Shown here in pieces: positions 45,487 to 53,798 of a DNA stretch of 64,000 nt; within the stretch, counting starts at the first letter, position 1; the number at the start of each line of letters is the position of its first letter. Both the position numbers and the translations under genes were made by a program. Under the pieces are notes generated by a model. That model did no database searches. It saw nothing but the letters and a program-made list of their open reading frames with translations, and was not told the DNA's origin. Origin of the DNA: Hydrogenophilales bacterium (GTDB lineage Bacteria > Pseudomonadota > Gammaproteobacteria > Burkholderiales > Thiobacillaceae). The stretch lies in the NCBI GenBank assembly GCA_016703155.1, contig JADJCP010000004.1:248001-312000 (forward strand), read 5' to 3'.

Positions 45487-45628
45487 TCTGCTGGCGGCCG
45501 GTGCCGACCCGGCGGTCACCTTGGCCGACGGCCGCCGCGCCGTTGATATCCTGATCGCAGGGGCCGCTGCCCGCCCGCCCGGCTACGCGACTGAAGATGA
45601 GGCAATCCTGCGCCTGCTGCGCCCATGA
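45482..45628 (+). pseudogene. Ankyrin-repeat protein, C-terminal remnant
   Basis: The frame reads RDLLAAGADPAVTLADGRRA, then VDILIA and a short tail to TGA 45626-45628. LLxAGADP followed by DGRxAxDIL is the ankyrin consensus. It overlaps the kdpA remnant and has no start or upstream repeats. The surrounding 45073-45897 region otherwise holds no gene I can support. Confidence 0.55.
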
Positions 45629-45897
45629 CCCCGTGTGCTAATCCAGGGGCTCAATGATCTGGAAATGCGCCGCCTGATTTGCCCTTCGCCTGACGCGGCG
45701 GACAACCGCGCTGGTTGCTGGGCGTCTTCCTTTTCAAGCTGCAAGACGCGCCACCATGGCTTGGCCGTTCTCCCGCCCCTGGATACTGCAGTTCCGGGGA
45801 TTCCCGGCGCAAATCATCAAGTTCCGTTTGGCTTCCGCGATATCTCTGTAAAATGCCCTGCCAGTTGTTCACAACCCGTGCTTCGGAGCGACAAACC

Positions 45898-46672
45898 ATG
45901 AGAACACCATTCTATTCATCACTCCAACTGCTGGCCGCACTCGGCCTGGGAAGCTTCGCCTCACTGGCCGCCGCCGGCACCGGCGGTGCTGTGATTACCT
46001 ACGGCCCCTTGATAGCTACCGCTGTACCTGCCATCAGCGGCGGCCTGCTGATCGTGCTGGCGGCACTGATGATGCTGATCGCCTTTCGCCTGATTAAGCA
46101 TCGCTCCCAAGCGGGCACCAATATGGTCATAGCCGTTGTCGCTATCACCTCCCCTGGCTACAGGCGCCGGGGGGATCAAGCTGATGGCCGATGCTCATGC
46201 CGTCATTCCCGGTGCGCAAATGACTGACTCCAACGGCGGTACTCTGGGGGTTCCTTCAGGCATTTCGCGGGTGGTGAACGCTACCGAAGTGCCCCAGAAG
46301 ATCATAAATATCGAGTACAGCGAAGGCTGTAGCCTGAGCAATGGCGGCTCGGTGGGCGCCTGTTCCACGACAACCGTCCTGGCAGCGCAGTCCGCCAATT
46401 ACTGTGATATCGATGTCTCATGCCCACCTTCAACCTGTGCCTTGGCATGGAATCCGAATTTCTATGTTGACTTCAGTGGTAGTGATTTCGTTGATTCGGG
46501 CAATTATTGGAGTGACCCTGATTGCACTGTCGCTAACGGCAACTTGTCGCGAAAATGGGTTTTCTCACCCAGTGGGCTAGCCAATGCAACCAGCATTTGT
46601 GTCTCCAGTTTGGGCGCGGGCTTTACAGCAATTGCCTCGCATGGCCCGTTTGTTTTTGAATGCGTTCTTTGA
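45898..46672 (+). CDS. Midcut-by-XrtH-type envelope protein (one frameshift)
   Basis: About 257 aa when joined. It has a signal peptide (residues 1-26, ending SLAAA), then VPAISGGLLIVLAALMMLIA with a basic end RLIKHRSQ, an IPTL-like sorting segment. Instead of ending there, the protein continues with ATGAGGIKLMADAHA and a Cys-containing beta domain ending in VFECVL. This layout matches proteins cut in the middle by exosortase XrtH. One C too many in the CCTCCCCTGG stretch at about 46149-46154 shifts the frame. It lies in the decayed island and is more AT-rich than its neighbours, so it may be acquired. A weak -10 (TAAAAT) sits at 45849. Confidence 0.68.
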
Positions 46673-46684
46673 AACCAAAGTCTT

Positions 46685-47120
46685 GGGAGCCTCTGAACGA
46701 AACGCCCCACCCAAGTAAAATTGGTCATGACTGACATCTGGCCCACCACGATGAAACAGACTACATTCGGCGCCCTGACCTGCACCGCCAAGAACAAGCA
46801 GACCCGGCGCGAGAAGTTTCTCGACGAGATGGAACAGATCGTTCCCTGAGCGGAACTTGAAGCGGTCATCGACCCGCCTTCCCCCAAGGCGGGTCGCCGG
46901 GATGGGTAGCCCAAGCCAATTTCGGCGATGCTGCGCGTCTATTTCATGCAGTAGTGGTAAGGCCAGTCCAATCCGGGCATGGAAGACGCACTCGACGAGA
47001 TCGGATCCATGCGCCGCTTGCTGGAGAAACACCAGCTGACTGCCCAGATGATGAACGTGATCAACGACGTGCTGACCGCAAAGGCCTGCTGCTCAAGGCC
47101 AGGCACCGTTCAGGGGCGGG
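46685..47120 (+). mobile_element. Decayed IS5-family insertion sequence
   Basis: From ATG 46751 the frame encodes an IS5-type transposase start (MKQTTFGALTCTAKNKQTRR, KFLDEMEQIVP, then ISAMLRVYFMQ, MEDALDEIGSMRR). It contains four in-frame stops replacing normal codons (46847, and three around 46905-46955). A deletion then joins MRR directly to LLEKHQLTAQMMNVINDVL. Possible terminal repeats are CCTCTGAACG (46690-46699) and CGTTCAGGGG (47107-47116). The element is non-functional. Confidence 0.75.
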
Positions 47121-47181
47121 TGCCCCAGTGACGCACCCGAAGCTTGCCAGTTTCCAGTCGTAGCGGCCTGCGCCTTCCCGA

Positions 47182-48126
47182 TCACGGTTGGGTGGTTGGC
47201 GCCCCACCCGGCACATCCGCCGGCTCGGCGTCCCGACCCTGTTCCATCAGGAAATCCCGAAATGCCGCCGCGACGACGGACAACTGCTTGCCCTGCGGGT
47301 GCACCAGATACCAGTGGCGCAGGATCGGGAAGCCCTGCACGTCGAGAATGGCGAATTCGCCGGAGGACCAGTCGAGGGTCAGCGAGTGTGACGACAAGAC
47401 TGCCAGGCCGAGGCCGGCGGCGACGGCCTGCTTGATCGCCTCGATGCTGCCCAGTTCCATGCGCGCCTTGGGCTTCATGCCGTGGTTGGCGAAGAAGCGG
47501 TCCGAGGTGATGCGCGTCCCAGAGCCCTCTTCGCGCACCAGAAAGGGCTCGTCGGCCAGGTCGCGCGGCGGGATGGCCTTGCGCCGCGCCAGCGGGTGAT
47601 CGCTGCGCGCCACGACCACCAGGGGGTTGTCCATGAACGAGGCGCTGGTGAGGGCCAGGCCCTCGGGCGGCTGACCGAGGACGTAGAGATCGTCGAGGTT
47701 GGCGTTCAGGCGTTCCAGGACACGCTCGCGGTTGGTGACCTTGAGCGAGACCTCGATACCCGGATAGCGCTGGCAAAAGCTGCCGAGCAGGCCGGGAATG
47801 AGGTATTTGGCGCCGGTGATGACCGACAGGCGCAGCGTGCCTTGCTTCAGGCCCTTGAGGTCGGCGAGTTCCATATCCAGACGCTCCAGGCGTTCGAAGA
47901 TGTCGTGGCACGCCGAGGCCATCACCCGTCCGGCCTCGGTGAGATGCAGCTTCTTGCCGATCTGCTCGTAGAGCGGCGCCTCGACGGCTTCGGAGAGTTG
48001 CTTGACCTGGATCGACAGGGCCGGCGAGGTGAGGTGCAACTCCTCGGCGGCACGGGCGAAACTCATGCGCCGGGCGAGCGTATCGAAGATTTTCAGCTGA
48101 TGCAGGGTGGCGTGACGCAAAGGCAT
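47182..48126 (-). CDS. cbbR: CbbR, LysR-type regulator of the RuBisCO operon
   Basis: A 314-aa LysR-family protein. The winged helix-turn-helix occupies residues 7-65 (LKIFDTLARRMSFARAAEEL, LTSPALSIQVKQL), and the effector domain has ITGAKYLIPGLLGSF. It is divergent from cbbL with 139 bases between, the standard cbbR-cbbL arrangement. CbbR usually responds to metabolites such as RuBP, NADPH or PEP. The intergenic palindromes at 48132-48172 are its probable targets. Confidence 0.93.
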   Translation of the reverse strand: MPLRHATLHQLKIFDTLARRMSFARAAEELHLTSPALSIQVKQLSEAVEAPLYEQIGKKLHLTEAGRVMASACHDIFERLERLDMELADLKGLKQGTLRLSVITGAKYLIPGLLGSFCQRYPGIEVSLKVTNRERVLERLNANLDDLYVLGQPPEGLALTSASFMDNPLVVVARSDHPLARRKAIPPRDLADEPFLVREEGSGTRITSDRFFANHGMKPKARMELGSIEAIKQAVAAGLGLAVLSSHSLTLDWSSGEFAILDVQGFPILRHWYLVHPQGKQLSVVAAAFRDFLMEQGRDAEPADVPGGAPTTQP

Positions 48127-48131
48127 GATAG

Positions 48132-48178
48132 TTAACCTTGGTTAATCATTATGTTAATTAAGTTCAACTTAATATAAT
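48132..48178 (+). promoter_or_regulatory. cbb control region: two CbbR-type palindromes and the cbbL -10
   Basis: TTAACC-TT-GGTTAA (48132-48145) and TTAAGTT-C-AACTTAA (48158-48172) are perfect AT-rich inverted repeats with the T-N-A spacing of LysR sites. A consensus TATAAT (48173-48178) follows directly, so the second palindrome covers the -35 to -10 interval. The first lies 6 bases before the cbbR start, allowing autoregulation. Confidence 0.7.
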
Positions 48179-48265
48179 CGTTCTGTTGCTCCAGAATTCG
48201 CCCATCCGCTGAACGTCTCGGTGGACCGAAACGAGTTTCCTACTTCAATGGCAAGGAGCAACGAC

Positions 48266-49687
48266 ATGGCCGTGAAAACCTACAACGCTGGCGTGAAGGA
48301 ATATCGCCAGACCTACTGGACCCCGAATTACACGCCGCTGGATACCGACATTCTGGCCTGCTTCAAGATTACCCCGCAGCCGGGCGTGGATCGTGAGGAA
48401 GTCGCCGCCGCCGTCGCGGCCGAGTCTTCAACCGGCACCTGGACCACGGTGTGGACCGACCTGCTGACCGACCTGGACTACTACAAGGGCCGCGCCTACC
48501 GCATCGAAGACGTGCCCGGCGACGACACCTGCTTCTACGCCTTCGTGGCCTATCCCATCGACCTGTTCGAGGAGGGTTCCGTGGTCAACGTGCTGACCTC
48601 GCTGGTCGGCAACGTGTTCGGCTTCAAGGCGCTGCGCGCCCTGCGTCTGGAAGACGTGCGTTTCCCCATCGCCTACGTCAAGACCTGCGGCGGCCCGCCG
48701 GCCGGCATCCAGGTGGAACGCGACCGCATGAACAAGTACGGCCGTCCGCTGCTGGGCTGCACCATCAAGCCGAAGCTGGGTCTGTCCGCCAAGAACTACG
48801 GCCGTGCCGTTTACGAGTGTCTGCGCGGCGGTCTCGACTTCACCAAGGACGACGAGAACGTCAACTCCCAGCCCTTCATGCGCTGGCGCGACCGTTTCCA
48901 GTTCGTCCACGAAGCCACGATGAAGGCGGAACGGGAAACCGGCGAGCGCAAGGGCCACTACCTGAACGTCACCGCGCCCACCCCGGAAGAGATGTACAAG
49001 CGGGCCGAGTTCGCCAAGGAAATCGGCGCGCCGATCATCATGCACGACTACCTGACCGGCGGCCTGACGGCCAACACCGGCCTGGCCAACTGGTGTCGCG
49101 ACAACGGCATGCTGCTGCACATCCACCGCGCCATGCACGCCGTGCTCGACCGCAACCCGCACCACGGCATCCACTTCCGCGTGCTGACCAAGGTGCTGCG
49201 TCTGTCCGGCGGCGACCACCTGCACTCCGGCACCGTGGTCGGCAAGCTGGAAGGCGACCGCGACGCCACCCTGGGCTGGATCGACACCATGCGCGACGAG
49301 TTCATCAAGGAAGACCGCAGCCGCGGCCTGTTCTTCGATCAGGACTGGGGTTCCATGCCCGGCGTGATCCCGGTCGCATCCGGCGGCATCCACGTCTGGC
49401 ACATGCCGGCGCTGGTCAGCATCTTCGGCGACGACTCCGTGCTCCAGTTCGGTGGCGGCACGCTGGGCCACCCGTGGGGCAACGCGGCCGGTGCTGCCGC
49501 GAATCGAGTTGCTTTGGAAGCCTGTGTGGAAGCGCGCAACCAGGGTCGTCAACTGGAGAAGGAAGGCAAGGACATTCTGACCGCCGCCGCCGCGCACAGC
49601 CCGGAACTGAAGATCGCCATGGAAACCTGGAAAGAGATCAAGTTCGAGTTCGACACCGTGGACAAGCTGGACGTGGCCCACAAGTGA
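48266..49687 (+). CDS. cbbL: RuBisCO large subunit, form I
   Basis: A 473-aa protein of full form I length. The active site is intact: KPKLGLSAKNYGRA, carbamylated Lys in GGLDFTKDDENVNSQPF (near residue 193), HIHRAMHAV, loop 6 HSGTVVGKLEGDR (near 327) and PVASGGIHVWHMP. It fixes CO2 onto ribulose 1,5-bisphosphate. The chosen ATG 48266 gives MAVKTYNAGVKEY with an AAGGAGC site. Linkage to cbbQ/cbbO and absence of carboxysome genes indicate the cytosolic IAq-type enzyme. Confidence 0.96.
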   Translation: MAVKTYNAGVKEYRQTYWTPNYTPLDTDILACFKITPQPGVDREEVAAAVAAESSTGTWTTVWTDLLTDLDYYKGRAYRIEDVPGDDTCFYAFVAYPIDLFEEGSVVNVLTSLVGNVFGFKALRALRLEDVRFPIAYVKTCGGPPAGIQVERDRMNKYGRPLLGCTIKPKLGLSAKNYGRAVYECLRGGLDFTKDDENVNSQPFMRWRDRFQFVHEATMKAERETGERKGHYLNVTAPTPEEMYKRAEFAKEIGAPIIMHDYLTGGLTANTGLANWCRDNGMLLHIHRAMHAVLDRNPHHGIHFRVLTKVLRLSGGDHLHSGTVVGKLEGDRDATLGWIDTMRDEFIKEDRSRGLFFDQDWGSMPGVIPVASGGIHVWHMPALVSIFGDDSVLQFGGGTLGHPWGNAAGAAANRVALEACVEARNQGRQLEKEGKDILTAAAAHSPELKIAMETWKEIKFEFDTVDKLDVAHK

Positions 49688-49692
49688 TCTTC

Positions 49693-49767
49693 GTAGGGTG
49701 GGTTAGCCGCGCAGCGGCGTAACCCACCACAGCGGCGGGTTACGGCCTGCGGCCTAACCCGCCCTAC
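49693..49767. repeat. GTAGGGTGGGTTAG inverted-repeat element, cbb copy A
   Basis: A 75-bp element between cbbL and cbbS. GTAGGGTGGGTTAGCCGCGC with its complement near the end (GGCCTAACCCGCCCTAC), and inner pairs CGGCGTAACCCACC / GGCGGGTTACGG, fold into nested hairpins. A second copy lies between cbbQ and cbbO. The element belongs to a repeat type seen in many proteobacterial genomes. Confidence 0.8.
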
Positions 49768-49816
49768 ACCCCCGATCCGGGGTACGGATGAATGAATTGA
49801 ATCGAAAGGAAACGAA

Positions 49817-50173
49817 ATGTCTGAAGTGATGGATTACAAAAGCCGCCTGAGCGACCCCGCCAGCCGCAAGTTCGAAACCTTCTCCTACCTGCCGGCGATG
49901 GACGCAGCCAACATCCGCAAACAGGTTGAATATCTGGTCAAGAAGGGCTGGAACCCGGCCATCGAACATACCGAGCCGGAACACCTGATGGACTCGTACT
50001 GGTATATGTGGAAACTGCCGATGTTCGGGGAGACCGACATCGACCGCATCCTGGGTGAAGCGGAAGCCTGCAAGCAGGCCAATCCGAACAACCACGTGCG
50101 GTTGATCGGTTACAACAACTTCAATCAGTCGCAGGGCGCGGCGATGGTCATCTTCCGCGGCAAGACTGTTTGA
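49817..50173 (+). CDS. cbbS: RuBisCO small subunit, form I
   Basis: A 118-aa protein that completes the L8S8 enzyme. It has the conserved ETFSYLPAMDAANIRKQVEYL and WYMWKLPMFGETD blocks. GAAAGGAAAC precedes the ATG. The gap to cbbL (129 bases) is filled by the repeat element above, so differential stability of cbbL and cbbS messages is possible. Confidence 0.95.
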   Translation: MSEVMDYKSRLSDPASRKFETFSYLPAMDAANIRKQVEYLVKKGWNPAIEHTEPEHLMDSYWYMWKLPMFGETDIDRILGEAEACKQANPNNHVRLIGYNNFNQSQGAAMVIFRGKTV

Positions 50174-50185
50174 TCTGATCAGCCT

Positions 50186-50205
50186 CCCCCCTTTTTTAAG
50201 GGGGG
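50186..50205 (+). promoter_or_regulatory. Hairpin directly before the cbbQ ribosome site
   Basis: CCCCCCTT-TTTT-AAGGGGGG, an 8-bp perfect stem extended by one T-A pair. The AAAAGGAG ribosome site begins 2-3 bases later. It could slow read-through or protect the cbbLS message end, lowering activase expression relative to RuBisCO. It is also the form of a common genomic palindrome. Confidence 0.6.
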
Positions 50206-50219
50206 AAAAGGAGTTCGCC

Positions 50220-51020
50220 ATGAGCATCGTTGACCAATACCGCATCACCCAGGAACCTTATTACCGCCCCGTCGCCGACGAGGTGGAACTCTACGAAGCC
50301 GCCTATTCGGTGCGCATGCCGATGATGCTGAAAGGCCCGACCGGCTGCGGCAAGACGCGCTTTGTCGAATACATGGCGCACAAGCTGGGCAAGCCGCTGA
50401 TCACCGTCGCCTGCAACGAGGACATGACCGCCTCCGACCTGGTCGGCCGCTTTTTGTTGAGCGCCCAGGGCACCGAATGGCAGGACGGCCCGCTGGCCAT
50501 TGCCGCCCGTCATGGCGCCATCTGCTATCTGGACGAAGTCGTCGAGGCGCGCCAAGACACCACCGTGGTGATCCACCCGCTCACCGACAACCGGCGCGTG
50601 CTGCCGCTGGAAAAGAAGGGCGAACTGGTGCATGCCCACCCGGATTTCCAGATCGTGATCAGCTACAACCCGGGCTATCAGAGCCTGATGAAGGACTTGA
50701 AGCAGTCGACCAAACAGCGTTTCGGTGGCCTGGACTTCACCTACCCCGACCACGCCATCGAAACCGAGATCGTCGCGCATGAATCCGGCGTCGAAGCCGG
50801 CATCGCCGGCAAACTGGTGTCGATTGCCGAACGCTCGCGCAACCTCAAAGGCCACGGTCTGGACGAAGGCCTCTCCACCCGCATGCTGATCTACGCCGGC
50901 AGCCTGATCGCCAAAGGCGTCAATCCGGTGGCCGCCTGCCGCGTGGCCCTGGTGCGGCCGATCACCGACGACCCGGACATGCGCGATGCGCTGGATGCCG
51001 CGGTGACGACGTTCTTTTGA
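50220..51020 (+). CDS. cbbQ: CbbQ, MoxR-type AAA+ RuBisCO activase motor
   Basis: A 266-aa AAA+ ATPase with Walker A GPTGCGKTRF (near residue 38), Walker B ICYLDEVVEARQD, sensor region VISYNPGYQS and a C-terminal GLSTRMLIYAGSLI. It forms hexamers that act with one CbbO to remove inhibitory sugar phosphates from RuBisCO. A repeat element separates it from cbbO. Confidence 0.94.
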   Translation: MSIVDQYRITQEPYYRPVADEVELYEAAYSVRMPMMLKGPTGCGKTRFVEYMAHKLGKPLITVACNEDMTASDLVGRFLLSAQGTEWQDGPLAIAARHGAICYLDEVVEARQDTTVVIHPLTDNRRVLPLEKKGELVHAHPDFQIVISYNPGYQSLMKDLKQSTKQRFGGLDFTYPDHAIETEIVAHESGVEAGIAGKLVSIAERSRNLKGHGLDEGLSTRMLIYAGSLIAKGVNPVAACRVALVRPITDDPDMRDALDAAVTTFF

Positions 51021-51022
51021 CT

Positions 51023-51102
51023 GTAGGGCGGGTTAGCCGCGCAGCGGCGTAACCCGCCACCTGAACGGTGGGTTACGGCCTGTCGGCCTAACCCACCCCT
51101 AC
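51023..51102. repeat. GTAGGGTGGGTTAG inverted-repeat element, cbb copy B
   Basis: An 80-bp copy of the element at 49693-49767, here between cbbQ and cbbO: GTAGGGCGGGTTAGCCGCGC ... GGCCTAACCCACCCCTAC. Same orientation as copy A. Confidence 0.8.
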
Positions 51103-51119
51103 AACCGAGGTGACGCACG

Positions 51120-53474
51120 ATGTCGATCAACCTGGATGACTACGCCGAACTGCTGGAAGACCTGTCGCCGCACAGCCGGCAGGCGCTGGAAGCCAACTGG
51201 CACGACGCGACCAGGATCTTCTCGCCGCGCGGGCTGGACAACTACCTGAAGGGCGTCTCCGCGATTCGCGGCCTGGGGCGCGGCGATTCGCTGGTGGAAA
51301 CCTGGATCGAGGAAGCCCCGCAAGTCGCCAAGGAAGTCGGCGAGGATGTCATCGCCGATCTGGCCACCGCCTCGCTGATGCTGGCCTCGAAAACCTCCGG
51401 CGCGGTGATCGAACTGCTGCTCGCCACCGCGCCCACTGCCGCCAACCGGCTGGCCGACGCGCAGCTGTTCCTGAATTACCTGCAATTCATCAACACGCTG
51501 ATCGCCCAGGCGCCGCGCGGCGTGCGGCCGATGCTGGACAAGCTGGAAGTGCTGTTCCAGAACCTGACGCTGGGCGGCCTGCGCCGCTGGGCGCTGTGGG
51601 GCGCGCACGCGCACCGCACCAATTACGAAGAGCAGATCAAGTACTTCAGCCTGGAATCGAAAGAATCCCTGGCGATGCTGCAGAAGGAGCGCAAGGGCAC
51701 ACTGCTGGTCGACGTGCAGCGGCGCATCAACATGTATCTGCGCGCCTTCTGGGCGCGGGACTTCTTCATGCGCCCGACCTCCGGCGACTTTGAAAGCCGC
51801 GAAGGTTACCGCCCGTATATCGAGGATTACCTGCTGCATCTGCCGGATGCGTTCGACGATTTCACCAACGCCGAAGAGAAAATCTCCGGTCTGGAACTGT
51901 ATCGCGCCACCGCCGCCCACTGCGCCGCGCATATCGTCGAAACGAAGCAGCCGATCTCCGCCGAAGCGCTGAATCCGATGCAGATGGCTGTGATCAGCGT
52001 GATCGAAGATGCCCGGGTCGAGGCGCTATCGATTCGCCGCTTCCCCGGCCTGAAGCAACTCTGGAGCAAGCTGCACACAGCGACGCCTGAAATGTCCGCC
52101 AGCGTCGGCGACTATCTGAACCGTCTCGCCCGCGCACTGCTCGATGAAACCTACCAGGACAACGACCCGTGGATCGCCGAGGCGCGCCTGCTGTTCGCCA
52201 ACGCCCAGGATCGCCTGGACAGCAATCACACGTCCTGGGAAATCGGCGTGCAGTTGGCGCATCGCCTGAGCGAGAAAAAGATCGCCTTCAACCCGCGCAC
52301 CGATCTGCTGACCGCGCCTTACCGCGACGACAACCGCTATTTCTGGGAATTCGAGGAATTCGATTTCAACAAGGCCGCCGGCGCCGGTTACGACAGCGTC
52401 AAACAGGTGCGCAAGTACGTCGGCGTCATGGAAATGGCCAACGAGATCGACGTCGAAACCGCCGGCGACGATGCCGAGGAAATCTGGGTGCTGGGTACTG
52501 AACTGTTCCCCTACGAAAACATCGGCGACGAGAGTAACGGCAAGAGTTTCAACGAACTCGAAGGCAAGGAGCCGGTGTCCGATCCCTTCCACTATTCGGA
52601 ATGGGATTACCAGATCCAGCTCGAACGTCCGGCCTGGGCGACGGTGCTGGAAAAGCGCGCCAAATCCGGCGACCTGGCGGTCATCGACGGCATTACCGCG
52701 CAGTACAAACGCGAAATCCACCGCATGAAATTCCTGCTCGATGCCATGCAGCCGCAAGGCGTGCAGCGCATCCGCAAACTGGAGGACGGCGACGAAATCG
52801 ACATCAATGCGGCGATCCAGAGCTTCACGGATATCCGCCTCGGCAACCAGCCCGACCCGCGCATCATGATGCGCAGCGTGCGCAAGACCCGTGATTTCTC
52901 GATCCTGGTGCTGCTCGATCTGTCCGAGTCGACCAACGAGAAAGTGCAGGATCAGGAGTATTCAGTCCGCGAACTGACCCAGCAGGCCTGCGTGCTGCTG
53001 GCCGACGCGATCAACAAGGTCGGCGATCCATTCGCCATCCACGGCTTCTGTTCCGACGGCCGCCACGATGTCGAGTACTACCGCTTCAAGGACTTCGACC
53101 AACACTGGGACGACACCCCCAAGGCCAAACTAGCCGGCATGACCGGCCAGCTCTCCACCCGCATGGGTGCGGCGATCCGGCATGCCGGCCATCATCTGAA
53201 ACTGCAACGCTCGGCGAAGAAACTGCTGATCGTCATCACCGACGGCGAACCGGCCGACATCGACGTGCGCGACCCGCAATACCTGCGCATGGACACCAAG
53301 AAAGCGGTGGAAGAAGTCGCCAGAATCGGCGTCACAACCTATTGCATGAGCCTGGACCCGAGGGCGGATAATTACGTCTCGCGCATCTTCGGCCAGAAAA
53401 ACTACATGGTCGTCGATCATGTTCAACGCCTGCCCGAGAAGCTGCCGCTGCTCTACGCCGGCCTAACCCGCTAA
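51120..53474 (+). CDS. cbbO: CbbO, VWA-domain RuBisCO activase adaptor
   Basis: A 784-aa protein with a helical N-terminal CbbQ-binding region and a C-terminal VWA domain with intact MIDAS (VLLDLSESTNEK near residue 600, VITDGEPADID). In the characterised system CbbO sits on the CbbQ hexamer and recognises RuBisCO through the VWA domain. It has a paralogue at 42403-44670. Confidence 0.93.
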   Translation: MSINLDDYAELLEDLSPHSRQALEANWHDATRIFSPRGLDNYLKGVSAIRGLGRGDSLVETWIEEAPQVAKEVGEDVIADLATASLMLASKTSGAVIELLLATAPTAANRLADAQLFLNYLQFINTLIAQAPRGVRPMLDKLEVLFQNLTLGGLRRWALWGAHAHRTNYEEQIKYFSLESKESLAMLQKERKGTLLVDVQRRINMYLRAFWARDFFMRPTSGDFESREGYRPYIEDYLLHLPDAFDDFTNAEEKISGLELYRATAAHCAAHIVETKQPISAEALNPMQMAVISVIEDARVEALSIRRFPGLKQLWSKLHTATPEMSASVGDYLNRLARALLDETYQDNDPWIAEARLLFANAQDRLDSNHTSWEIGVQLAHRLSEKKIAFNPRTDLLTAPYRDDNRYFWEFEEFDFNKAAGAGYDSVKQVRKYVGVMEMANEIDVETAGDDAEEIWVLGTELFPYENIGDESNGKSFNELEGKEPVSDPFHYSEWDYQIQLERPAWATVLEKRAKSGDLAVIDGITAQYKREIHRMKFLLDAMQPQGVQRIRKLEDGDEIDINAAIQSFTDIRLGNQPDPRIMMRSVRKTRDFSILVLLDLSESTNEKVQDQEYSVRELTQQACVLLADAINKVGDPFAIHGFCSDGRHDVEYYRFKDFDQHWDDTPKAKLAGMTGQLSTRMGAAIRHAGHHLKLQRSAKKLLIVITDGEPADIDVRDPQYLRMDTKKAVEEVARIGVTTYCMSLDPRADNYVSRIFGQKNYMVVDHVQRLPEKLPLLYAGLTR

Positions 53475-53482
53475 AGCACACC

Positions 53483-53779
53483 ATGCAAAACACTTACGTC
53501 GGCTTAAACAATGATCACCACGGCATCACCCAACTCGGCCGCATCGTCCTCGATGGCCGGGTATTCGGCTTCATCCCGGAAACCGAGGACTGCACCGGCT
53601 GGGATCTCGGCCGCATGCAGCTGCTGATGGATAAAGTGCAGGTCGAATGGGACAAGTACGCCGGCCTGCCCAGCCGCCTGCCGCCCGACCTGCAACAACG
53701 ACATACCGACACCTACGCCCGCGCCATGCAAACGGCGCGGGAAAAAGGCTGGGATCCGGAGTTGGGCGACGATGAGTGA
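53483..53779 (+). CDS. Small protein at the end of the cbb operon, unknown
   Basis: A 98-aa protein beginning 8 bases after cbbO stop. It reads TYVGLNNDHHGITQLGRIVL, then FIPETEDCTGWDLGRMQLLM, then a Lys/Asp-rich tail. No family is recognised. Its tight linkage to cbbO suggests co-expression with the RuBisCO activase. Confidence 0.7.
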   Translation: MQNTYVGLNNDHHGITQLGRIVLDGRVFGFIPETEDCTGWDLGRMQLLMDKVQVEWDKYAGLPSRLPPDLQQRHTDTYARAMQTAREKGWDPELGDDE

Positions 53780-53798
53780 ACGGCGCGGGGATTCGGCC

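Noticed and set aside
45651..45899. 82-codon minus-strand frame in the decayed island
   Set aside because: Low-complexity basic product with no start signal or similarity that I recognise. Treated as non-coding.
49693..51102. The two cbb repeats as a CRISPR or tandem array
   Set aside because: Only two copies, 1.3 kb apart, separated by whole genes. They are dispersed hairpin repeats.
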